Source: Pseudomonas parakoreensis (GTDB lineage: Bacteria > Pseudomonadota > Gammaproteobacteria > Pseudomonadales > Pseudomonadaceae). From it: DNA of 64,000 nt. The notes beneath the pieces are model-generated. The model worked only from the letters and a program-made list of their open reading frames with translations, did not search any database and was not told where the DNA came from. A program made the translations under genes and the position numbers. Positions 57,380 through 64,000 of the stretch are shown piece after piece; the first letter of the stretch is position 1, and each line of letters starts with the position of its first letter. The stretch lies in the NCBI RefSeq assembly GCF_021602155.1, contig NZ_BQHY01000005.1, positions 310,001 through 374,000 on the forward strand. Reading direction: 5' to 3'.

Positions 57380-57949
57380 ATGGATGGCAGGCTTATTTAT
57401 CTGATGGGACCCTCCGGTTCAGGCAAGGACAGCCTGATCGAGGCCGCGCGTGAGCCATTGCGCCGGTTGAACTGCGAAATCATCCGCAGGGTGATTACCC
57501 GATCAGCGGAATCGGTGGGTGAAGATGCCATCGGCGTAACACCCGAAGAATTCGAACGACGTCAGCAGGTCGGGGATTTCTCGCTATCCTGGCACGCCAA
57601 CGGGCTGGCTTACGGCATCCCGGCAGAAATGGACGAACGGTTACGTGCAGGGCGATTCGTGCTGGTAAATGGCTCACGGGCCAATTTGCGTCAGGCGCAT
57701 GAGCGCTATCCGACTTTGCTGCCGGTGCTGCTGACGGTCAAGGATGAGGTTTTGCGTGAACGCCTGCTCAAGCGTGGCCGGGAAACACCTGAGCAGATTG
57801 ATGCGAGGCTGGCGCGCAATGCGCAGTTCAAGGACAGAAGGACCACTGACTTGCCCGTGCATCTGATCGACAACTCGGGCGACCTGGCAACCGCCGTCAA
57901 GCAACTGCTGGACTTGATCCGGCTTAACGCAGCACCGGATCAAACTTGA
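57380..57949 (+). CDS. phnN: Ribose 1,5-bisphosphate phosphokinase
   Basis: 189 aa. P-loop kinase that makes PRPP from ribose 1,5-bisphosphate, the last step in phosphonate C-P lyase metabolism. 'RLIYLMGPSGSGKDSLIEAA' carries the Walker A; guanylate-kinase-like pieces 'CEIIRRVITRSAESVGED' and 'ANGLAYGIPAEMDERL' follow. GGAGGG about 11 bases before ATG 57380. None of the other phn genes is near; in P. aeruginosa the phn operon lies directly beside amrZ, so this looks like a survivor of that cluster. Confidence 0.9.
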   Translation: MDGRLIYLMGPSGSGKDSLIEAAREPLRRLNCEIIRRVITRSAESVGEDAIGVTPEEFERRQQVGDFSLSWHANGLAYGIPAEMDERLRAGRFVLVNGSRANLRQAHERYPTLLPVLLTVKDEVLRERLLKRGRETPEQIDARLARNAQFKDRRTTDLPVHLIDNSGDLATAVKQLLDLIRLNAAPDQT

Positions 57950-58103
57950 TCTTGCGCCCGGCCACCAGGGCCAGCACAAACAACACCGCAAACACGCCGC
58001 AGCCAATCAGCGGCAGGGTGACTTCGGTTTCCTCGAACAGCGAAAAATGCACAACGCCACTCAATAAGGCGAGGATCAGAAATCCTGCGGCTGATTTGGA
58101 CAT
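57924..58103 (-). CDS. Small inner-membrane protein
   Basis: 59 aa with two transmembrane helices: 'AAGFLILALLSGVVHFSLF' and 'LPLIGCGVFAVLFVLALVAG', then a basic tail 'RKIKFDPVLR'. CAGGAG before ATG 58103. Its stop overlaps the phnN 3' end by 26 bases on the opposite strand. It lies 20 bases after the next gene and probably forms an operon with it. No family recognised. Confidence 0.8.
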   Translation of the reverse strand: MSKSAAGFLILALLSGVVHFSLFEETEVTLPLIGCGVFAVLFVLALVAGRKIKFDPVLR

Positions 58104-58123
58104 GCTGTACTCCTGAAGATATT

Positions 58124-58354
58124 TCAAAAAACCAGACGTTCGGTGTCGCGCGTCGGCAGTGCTTGCTCAGGCTGATTGACTGCCTGCGCGGCGAAGTCGC
58201 CCTGATCGCTCAGCACCGCCAACTGCGGCGCTTTCTGCACCTGCAAGTAATGCGGCATACGCTGAGCCACCGGTTCAGCACGCTCTGGAGCAAAATGAAA
58301 GCCAACCAAAACCGTCAGTGCGATTGCGTTTGCAAGCAAGAGAGTGCTGTTCAT
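58124..58354 (-). CDS. Small exported or membrane-anchored protein
   Basis: 76 aa: one hydrophobic N-terminal segment 'STLLLANAIALTVLVGFHFA', then a polar region with repeated Gln/Pro ('AAQAVNQPEQALPTRD'). GGAG before ATG 58354. First gene of a two-gene unit with the 59-aa membrane protein. No family recognised. Confidence 0.7.
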   Translation of the reverse strand: MNSTLLLANAIALTVLVGFHFAPERAEPVAQRMPHYLQVQKAPQLAVLSDQGDFAAQAVNQPEQALPTRDTERLVF

Positions 58355-58648
58355 GGGGCTGACTCCGTTTGTTCTGTTATAGGAACAGACAAAGCACCCG
58401 GCGTGCCAACAGTCTAACCGCTGTGAAGTCCTTTAAAAACAAGCATTTGGAAGGGTTTTTCCCAAGTGTCGGGTTGCAATCTGCAATGATGGCTTTTTGC
58501 GGTAGTGCAAATTGCACGGTAAATGTTCCCGCAGCATTGCAAGCCGCCTGCCTACACTTAAAAAACCCATGGACGACATGACAAACCAAGGGCTGGCCGT
58601 TAACATGCTCGCCGTCCGTCGCGCCGTGTCCGGCCGCGACAACTCAGT

Positions 58649-58725
58649 GTCTCAGTAGCTCAATTGGATAGAGCATCCCCCTCCTAAGGGGAAGGTTGGC
58701 AGTTCGAACCTGCCCTGGGACACCA
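58649..58725 (+). tRNA. tRNA-Arg (anticodon CCT)
   Basis: GTCTCAG acceptor pairs with CTGGGAC, discriminator A, CCA encoded; anticodon loop ctCCTaa; T-arm ggcagttcgaacctgcc. Length 77. Confidence 0.96.
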
Positions 58726-59036
58726 TCCATTCCGGACGCTGAATGCGTCTACTAAAAAGCCTCGAACAGAATTATCTTTCGGGGCTTTTTTCATGCGCTG
58801 ATGGTCAGGCTGATTCGAGCGGTGGCGCGGTCCGTCATCAGACATTCTCATCAGCAGATTCTTCCACAAGGAATCTTGAACCCCTCCACTTCAGAGAACC
58901 CCACCCCTTGCCGATAACTCATTCGGCGACCTCAGACTCGCACGAAATCGCTTGATAGCATTTGGCCTCCAGCTATCATCTGCGCGCTTGTGAAAACGCC
59001 CCCGGTTCACCTACTTCAATTGCCTGGAAATCCTCG
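58726..59036. other. Region between tRNA-Arg(CCT) and the response regulator gene
   Basis: 311 bases. Holds the tRNA terminator; tRNA 3' ends are frequent integration sites, but no integrase or repeated tRNA end was seen here. No gene recognised. Confidence 0.6.
58758..58791 (+). terminator. Terminator of tRNA-Arg(CCT)
   Basis: AGCCTCGA (58758-58765) pairs with TCGGGGCT (58779-58786, one T-G), followed by TTTTT. Confidence 0.85.
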
Positions 59037-60641
59037 ATGCTGTCGTATCACCAAAAGAGTTTTCTGATCGTCGATGATTTCTCGGATTTCCGCAGTTCCG
59101 TACGCTCAATGCTGCGCGAGCTGGGGGTCAAGGATGTGGACACCGCTGATACCGGCGAGCAGGCGCTGAAGATGTGTGCGCAGAAGTCCTACGATTTCAT
59201 CCTGCAGGATTTCCACCTCGGTGACGGCAAGAAGAATGGTCAGCAGGTGCTGGAAGACCTGATGTCGGAAAAGCTCATCAGCCATGAAGCGGTGTTTGTC
59301 ATGGTCACGGCCGAGACCAGTCAGGCCATGGTGCTCAGTGCCCTGGAGCACGAGCCGGATGCGTACCTGACCAAGCCGTTCAACCGCTCCGGCCTCGCTC
59401 AGCGCCTGGAGCGTCTGGAGCAGCGCAAGACGTTGCTCAAACCGATTCTGCAAGCCCTTGATCGCGGTAAACCGGTCGAGGTGCTCAACGCCTGCATTGC
59501 GCTGTGCAAGCAGGACATCCGTTATTCGCCGCTGTGCCTGCGTTATCGCGCCGATGCGCTGCGCGACATGAACCAGAACGAAGCGCTCGAACGCCTCTAT
59601 GACAGCATCATCGCTGACCGGCCGTTGCCGTGGGCGTTTGCTGGGCTGGGCAAGTTGCTGTTCAAGCGTGGGCAAGTGGCGCAGGCCAAGGATGTTTACG
59701 AAAAGGCGCTGAAAGTGTTCCCGATGATGCCGGCGTTGTACGACGGCATGGCCGATGTGCTGGTCGCCGAGGGCGATACCAAAGGCGCGCAGCGGGTGCT
59801 GGAGGAGGCGATTCGTTTGTCGCCGCTGGCGGTGCGCCGGCAAGCGTTGCTCGGCAAACTGGCGATGGCCAACGAGGATTTCGACACCGCGTCCCGGGCG
59901 TATCGCCAGGCAGTGGCGCAGGGGGCGCAGTCGCGGTTCAAGGATCCGGAAAGCAACCTTGGCCTGGCTCATGCGTTGATCAGCAAGGGCAGTGAGCGCG
60001 GCCTCGACACGCGCACGCGGCTGGAGATCAACACCACGCTCAGCGCGGTCGCCAAAGAGAACCCGTCTGACCCGGGCCTGCAGATTCGTGCGCGGCTGAT
60101 GAAGGCCACCAGTCTGTTGCTCAACGATGCCGAGACCGCTGACAAGCTCACCGAACAAGCGCTGATGCGCCTCGACGGCATGGAGCAGTTCATGAGCCCT
60201 GAAGCGGCGCTGCTGGTCGCCAAGCAATTGCAGATGCTTGGTCAGGCCGAGGCGGGCACTTCGATGCTCAAGAGCTGTGCGGAGATTTACGGTGATGATC
60301 CGGCGGTGATGAAAGACATCGCCAAGCTCACCGACGACCCGACCATCCTCAGTTCGAGCAACGCCGCTGCCGACCTCAACCGGCAGGGCGTACGTGTGTA
60401 CAAGACCGGCAACCTGGTGGAGGCCCGCGAGGTGTTCCGCAAGGCGCTGAAGATGCAACCGAAGAACATCAGTATCGCGCTGAACATGGCCCAGTCGCTG
60501 CTGCATGGCACCGACACCAGTGTGCCGTCGGCGGAGCTGGAAGAATGTCGGGCCTGCCTGAAAATGGTCGGCCTGATGCCCGACACCGACGCGCGCTATG
60601 CGCGTTATCAGAAGCTGAAAAGCAAGGCGTTTGGCGAATGA
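59037..60641 (+). CDS. Response regulator with C-terminal TPR domain
   Basis: 534 aa. Receiver domain at residues 1-125: acidic pair in 'KSFLIVDDFSDFRSS', phospho-acceptor Asp in 'YDFILQDFHLGDGKKNG', Thr in 'VMVTAET', Lys in 'AYLTKPFNRSG'. The remaining 400 residues are tetratricopeptide-like repeats ('AKDVYEKALKVFPMMPALYD', 'AQRVLEEAIRLSPLAVRRQA', 'AREVFRKALKMQPKNISIAL'). No DNA-binding domain, so it acts by protein contact. Resembles the non-canonical regulator PA2572. ATG 59037 (MLSYHQKSF). It overlaps the kinase gene by four bases. Confidence 0.9.
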   Translation: MLSYHQKSFLIVDDFSDFRSSVRSMLRELGVKDVDTADTGEQALKMCAQKSYDFILQDFHLGDGKKNGQQVLEDLMSEKLISHEAVFVMVTAETSQAMVLSALEHEPDAYLTKPFNRSGLAQRLERLEQRKTLLKPILQALDRGKPVEVLNACIALCKQDIRYSPLCLRYRADALRDMNQNEALERLYDSIIADRPLPWAFAGLGKLLFKRGQVAQAKDVYEKALKVFPMMPALYDGMADVLVAEGDTKGAQRVLEEAIRLSPLAVRRQALLGKLAMANEDFDTASRAYRQAVAQGAQSRFKDPESNLGLAHALISKGSERGLDTRTRLEINTTLSAVAKENPSDPGLQIRARLMKATSLLLNDAETADKLTEQALMRLDGMEQFMSPEAALLVAKQLQMLGQAEAGTSMLKSCAEIYGDDPAVMKDIAKLTDDPTILSSSNAAADLNRQGVRVYKTGNLVEAREVFRKALKMQPKNISIALNMAQSLLHGTDTSVPSAELEECRACLKMVGLMPDTDARYARYQKLKSKAFGE

Positions 60642-61330
60642 ACCAAGACGAGCAGGCGCTGGATTTTTCCACGGTGATCGCCTCCACCGTTCACGACATG
60701 AAGAACTCGCTGGCGATGCTGACGCAGGCCCATAGCCAGTGGCTGGCGCGTTTACCTGAGGCTCAGCGGCAAAGCGCGGAGCAGGGCGTGATCGACTTCG
60801 AGTTTGCCCACCTCAACGGCATGCTGGTGCAGTTGCTTGGGCTGTACAAGCTCGGCGTCAACCAGTTGCCGCTGCAACCGGCGTATCACGAGCTGGATGA
60901 TTTCATCGAGGCGCAACTGGCCGCGCACCAGGAGGTGTTTGCCAGTCGCGGGATCATTGCTACCTATGAAGTCGATCCGCTGAGCCCGCTGGGTTTCTTC
61001 GATCGTGAGTTGGTTGCGTCGGTGCTGGGCAACTGCATCAACAACGCCATTCGTTATGCCCGCGAGTCGCTGCTGATTACCGTCAGCGACGAAGCCGGGC
61101 AACTGGTGTTGAGCATCAACGATGACGGCGACGGTTACCCGGCCGAGATGCTCGAGCGTCAGGCGGATTACGTGCAGGGCATCAATCACGGCAGCGGCAG
61201 CACGGGTCTGGGTCTGTATTTCGCCAACCGCATTGCTGCGTTGCATCAGCGCAACGGCGTGGTCGGGCACACCGAAATTCGCAATGGCGGGCCATTGGGT
61301 GGCGGGGTGTTCAGCCTCTACCTGCCCTGA
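60638..61330 (+). CDS. Small soluble sensor histidine kinase
   Basis: 230 aa. 'STVHDMKNSLAMLTQAH' carries the phospho-acceptor His in an HDxKN setting; the ATPase domain shows the N-box 'VLGNCINNAIRYARES', 'INDDGDGYPAEM' (G1) and 'GSGSTGLGLYFANRIAALH' (G2). No sensory domain or membrane segment, so input must come from a partner. ATG 60638 overlaps the response regulator stop (ATGA). PA2571-like. Confidence 0.9.
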   Translation: MNQDEQALDFSTVIASTVHDMKNSLAMLTQAHSQWLARLPEAQRQSAEQGVIDFEFAHLNGMLVQLLGLYKLGVNQLPLQPAYHELDDFIEAQLAAHQEVFASRGIIATYEVDPLSPLGFFDRELVASVLGNCINNAIRYARESLLITVSDEAGQLVLSINDDGDGYPAEMLERQADYVQGINHGSGSTGLGLYFANRIAALHQRNGVVGHTEIRNGGPLGGGVFSLYLP

Positions 61331-61343
61331 AGGCATGCCCCGT

Positions 61344-61417
61344 GTAGGTGCTGCCGCAGGCTGCGATCTTTTGATTTTTTAAGATTAAAAGATCGCAGCC
61401 TGCGGCAGCTCCTGCAC
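61344..61417. repeat. Long palindromic intergenic repeat (R-type), copy 4
   Basis: gtaggtgctgccgcaggctg followed by cgatcttttgat, and inverted gattaaaagatcgcagcctg with end cggcagctcctgca. Confidence 0.82.
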
Positions 61418-61528
61418 GGAAATTCAGTGGTGGCCTTTTTTGTTTGACGCTGCTTGATATTCCGAACAGCCGGAGCCTATTTTGTACGGGTCGCCGCTTG
61501 CGGCTCGCACAATAACAAGGATTGCGTC

Positions 61529-62872
61529 ATGACAACCGATGGCCAGCGTTCACTCGCGCAGCGACTGACCGGCATTGATGAGATTGAATGTGTCACGCCG
61601 GATTTGAACGGCGTGCCGCGCGGCAAGGTGATGACCGCCGAGGGTTTCCTCGAAGGGCGGCGTTTGCAGATGGCGCGGGGTGTGCTGCTGCAATGCATCA
61701 TGGGCGGTTATCCGCCGGCGCGGTTTTACGGCAGCGATGACGGTGACCTGGCACTGGTCGCCGAGCCGAGCATGATCCATCCCCTGCCATGGAGCGACGA
61801 ACCGCGCGCCCTGGCCATCTGCGATGCCGACGAATTGAGCGGCGAAAGCTCCAACCTGTCGACCCGTGGCCAACTGAAGAAAGTGATCGCCCGTTACGCC
61901 GCACATGGCTTGGCGCCGGTGGTGGCGACCGAGCTGGAATTCTTCGTCTTCGCGCCGAACACCGATCCGGCCCAGCCGTTCCGTCCGCCGGTAGGTCTTG
62001 ATGGACGCCGCGAGGATGGTCAGTCGGCGTTCAGCGTCAGTTCCAATAACGGTTTGCGGCCATTCTTCAACGAAGTCTATAAATGCATGGCCGCCCTCGG
62101 TCTGCCGCGCGATACCTTCATGCATGAAATGGGCGTCAGCCAGTTCGAAATCAATCTGCTGCACGGTGATCCGCTGTTGCTGGCCGACCAGACCTTCCTG
62201 TTCAAGCACCTGCTCAAGGAAGTCGCGCTCAAGCATGGTCTGAGCGTGGTGTGCATGGCCAAGCCGCTGGCGCACACACCGGGCAGTTCGATGCACATTC
62301 ACCAGAGCGTCGTCGAGATCGCCACCGGCAACAACGTGTTCAGCGACGAGAATGGCCAGCCGACGGCGATGTTCCGCCACTTCATCGGCGGACAGCAGGC
62401 GGGCATGGCCGATTTCACTGCGCTGTTTGCGCCGAACGTGAACTCTTATCAGCGTCTGTGCCACCCGTATGCGTCGCCGAACAATGCCTGCTGGTCCCAT
62501 GATAACCGCGCCGCCGGGCTGCGGATTCCGGCCAGTTCGCCAGTGGCTCGACGCGTGGAAAACCGGTTGCCTGGCGCCGATGCCAACCCGTATCTGGCGA
62601 TTGCCGCGAGTCTGGCCGCCGGCTTGCATGGGATCGAGCATGAGCTGGAGCCAAGCGCGGCGATTCAGGGCGAATTCGAAGTGCCGGACAATCTTTCGCT
62701 GCCGTGTACCTTGCATGCCGCGCTCGAGCGTCTGAAACGTAGCCAATTGGCCAGGGAACTGTTCGGACAGGAGTTCATCGAAGGCTACATCGCTTCGAAG
62801 ACCATGGAGTTGACCAGCTTCTTTGATGAAATCACTCCCTGGGAACGGCGTGTTCTAGCAGCCCAGGCCTGA
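61529..62872 (+). CDS. Glutamine synthetase-family gamma-glutamylpolyamine synthetase
   Basis: 447 aa. Glutamine synthetase fold: N-terminal beta-grasp part 'IDEIECVTPDLNGVPRGKVM', catalytic 'VVATELEFFVFAP' and 'HEMGVSQFEINLLHGDP' (metal Glu), ATP-site 'GSSMHIHQSVVE', and 'NRAAGLRIPASSPVARRVEN' with 'RLPGADANPYLAIAASLAAG'. The sequence is of the PauA/SpuI type that ligates glutamate to putrescine or other polyamines in Pseudomonas rather than ammonia. AAGGA before ATG 61529. The adjoining MFS gene may be co-transcribed. The exact amine is not deducible. Confidence 0.87.
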   Translation: MTTDGQRSLAQRLTGIDEIECVTPDLNGVPRGKVMTAEGFLEGRRLQMARGVLLQCIMGGYPPARFYGSDDGDLALVAEPSMIHPLPWSDEPRALAICDADELSGESSNLSTRGQLKKVIARYAAHGLAPVVATELEFFVFAPNTDPAQPFRPPVGLDGRREDGQSAFSVSSNNGLRPFFNEVYKCMAALGLPRDTFMHEMGVSQFEINLLHGDPLLLADQTFLFKHLLKEVALKHGLSVVCMAKPLAHTPGSSMHIHQSVVEIATGNNVFSDENGQPTAMFRHFIGGQQAGMADFTALFAPNVNSYQRLCHPYASPNNACWSHDNRAAGLRIPASSPVARRVENRLPGADANPYLAIAASLAAGLHGIEHELEPSAAIQGEFEVPDNLSLPCTLHAALERLKRSQLARELFGQEFIEGYIASKTMELTSFFDEITPWERRVLAAQA

Positions 62873-62884
62873 CGAACCGTCGCC

Positions 62885-62911
62885 ATCGGGCTATCGTTTG
62901 GATAGCCCGAT
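62885..62911. other. Hairpin between the synthetase and MFS genes
   Basis: ATCGGGCTATC-gtttg-GATAGCCCGAT, a perfect 11-bp stem without a T-run. Confidence 0.7.
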
Positions 62912-62941
62912 ACTTACTGCAAGGAGCCGCTCGGAACGCCG

Positions 62942-64000
62942 ATGCGCCAAATCTGGAAATCCTTTCGAGCGCTGTACTTCGCCTCGCTGATGATGTTGAT
63001 CGGCTCGGGCCTTCTTTCTACTTACCTGGCATTGCGCCTGGCCGCTGACCATGTCGATGGACTGTGGGTGGGTGCGCTGATGGCAGCCAACTACTTTGGT
63101 CTGGTATTGGGCGGCAAGATCGGTCACCGCTTGATCGCCCGCGTCGGACACATTCGGGCGTATTCGGCGTGTGCCGGGATCGTCGGCGCGGCGGTGCTCG
63201 GGCATGGCCTGGTGGACTGGTTGCCGGCGTGGCTGGTGCTGCGGACCATCGTCGGTCTGGGCATGATGTGTCAGTACATGGTGATCGAGAGCTGGCTCAA
63301 CGAACAGGCCGACGCCAATCAGCGCGGGCTGGTGTTCAGCGGCTACATGATCGCTTCGTACCTGGGGCTGGTGCTCGGTCAGTTGATTCTGGTCATGCAC
63401 CCGGGCCTGGGGTTGGAGCTGCTGATGCTGGTCGCGCTGTGTTTTGCCCTGTGTCTGGTGCCGGTGGCGCTGACCCGGCGGATTCACCCGGCGCCGCTGC
63501 ATCCGGCGCCGATGGAGCCGCGCTTCTTTATCAAGCGCGTGCCGCAGTCGTTGAGCACGGTGCTGGGCGCTGGCCTGATCATCGGCTCGTTCTACGGTCT
63601 GGCGCCGCTGTATGCGTCGCAGCAGGGGCTGTCGACCGAGCAGGTCGGTCTGTTCATGGGTAGCTGCATTTTTGCCGGACTGCTGGTGCAGTGGCCGTTG
63701 GGCTGGTTGTCCGACCGTTATGACCGAGCGCTGCTGATTCGTTGTTTTGCCGGATTCCTCGCGGTGGCGGCGTTGCCGTTGGCGATCTTGCCGCAGGTGC
63801 CGCTTGAGGTGCTGTTCGTGGTCGGCTTCCTTTGTTCGCTGGTGCAGTTCTGCCTGTATCCGCTGGCGGTGGCGTTCTCCAACGACCATGTCGAGGGCGA
63901 TCGCCGGGTGTCGCTGACGGCGATGCTGCTGGTGACCTACGGGGTCGGCGCGAGTATCGGTCCGCTGCTGGCGGGCGTGCTGATGAAGCTGTTCGGCAGC
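62942..64000 (+). CDS. MFS transporter (3' end outside window)
   Basis: At least 353 residues, open to the last base; no stop in the window. Begins MRQIWKSFRALYFASLMMLI and shows about ten transmembrane helices. MFS loop motif variants: 'GGKIGHRLIARVGHIRAY' (loop 2-3, G-x-x-x-D/G-R-x-G-R/H) and 'GWLSDRYDRALLIRC' (loop 8-9). Similar to the YcaD/UhpC-like group of uncharacterised permeases. ATG 62942 has GGAA about nine bases upstream. Substrate unknown; neighbour suggests an amine or amino acid, but this is weak. Confidence 0.85.
   Translation, partial: MRQIWKSFRALYFASLMMLIGSGLLSTYLALRLAADHVDGLWVGALMAANYFGLVLGGKIGHRLIARVGHIRAYSACAGIVGAAVLGHGLVDWLPAWLVLRTIVGLGMMCQYMVIESWLNEQADANQRGLVFSGYMIASYLGLVLGQLILVMHPGLGLELLMLVALCFALCLVPVALTRRIHPAPLHPAPMEPRFFIKRVPQSLSTVLGAGLIIGSFYGLAPLYASQQGLSTEQVGLFMGSCIFAGLLVQWPLGWLSDRYDRALLIRCFAGFLAVAALPLAILPQVPLEVLFVVGFLCSLVQFCLYPLAVAFSNDHVEGDRRVSLTAMLLVTYGVGASIGPLLAGVLMKLFGS

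Noticed and set aside
58649-59036. Integration site at the tRNA-Arg(CCT) 3' end
   Set aside because: No integrase, no repeated tRNA end and no composition change nearby.
62891-63889. Minus-strand frame opposite the MFS gene
   Set aside because: Gln/His/Arg-rich with no domain; the plus strand encodes a transporter with transmembrane pattern.

Overview
The window looks like a chromosomal segment of a Pseudomonas of the P. fluorescens group. It carries the complete arginine/ornithine uptake and arginine succinyltransferase block (aotJQMOP-argR, aruCFGDBE) next to alaS, lysC, rsmA/csrA and a tRNA-Ser/tRNA-Arg cluster, an order I recall from P. aeruginosa. Many intergenic gaps hold REP/REPIN-type palindromes built on 'gtgggagc..gcttgc', which are typical of this group. 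Species-level placement is not possible from sequence reading alone.

Layout. 0-13.9 kb: end of a LysR regulator, PitA-like phosphate permease, CorA-like transporter, a membrane chemoreceptor, a FlxA-like coiled-coil protein, a GAF histidine kinase, a PepSY protein, GlpQ-type phosphodiesterase, a DUF2025 protein, a glutamine-amidotransferase-like/ABM gene pair facing a LysR regulator, DUF1003, and a soluble PAS-PAS chemoreceptor (BdlA-like). 14-20.5 kb: TetR/metallo-beta-lactamase-fold divergent pair, a HigBA-type toxin-antitoxin pair, an XRE regulator, AraC/TauE divergent pair, an unknown Cys/His-containing protein, and a BRO-N antirepressor-like gene. 20.6-20.83 kb: a densely structured non-coding stretch resembling a phage-immunity (C4-type) antisense RNA unit.

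21.0-28.0 kb is the accessory highlight, and most of it is AT-richer than its neighbours. It contains a Dcm-type cytosine methyltransferase, an MvaI/BcnI-family restriction enzyme, a Vsr mismatch endonuclease, a GHKL (MutL/MORC/Hsp90-like) ATPase, an unrecognised 272-aa protein and a DUF6339-like protein, closed by a terminator. I read it as a CCWGG restriction-modification system fused to an ATPase-based accessory module. The methyltransferase promoter carries a 15-bp palindrome that may be an autoregulatory operator.

28.0-49 kb: nrdB (without nrdA beside it), a DUF2790 protein, acsA, then arginine import (AotJ binding protein, AotQM permeases, AotP ATPase, AotO), its regulator ArgR, and the AST pathway from succinylornithine transamination to succinylglutamate cleavage. 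ArgR half-sites TGTCGC-N8-AA lie upstream of aotJ and aruC. An FMN riboswitch controls a ribH-type gene.

49-64 kb: alaS, lysC (with an internal start for a beta subunit), rsmA, tRNA-Ser(GCT), three tandem tRNA-Arg(ACG), a DUF4124-like secreted protein, mgtE, amrZ, an isolated phnN, two small membrane/secreted proteins, tRNA-Arg(CCT), a response-regulator/TPR protein with a partner histidine kinase, a glutamine-synthetase-like gamma-glutamylpolyamine synthetase, and an MFS transporter cut by the window end.
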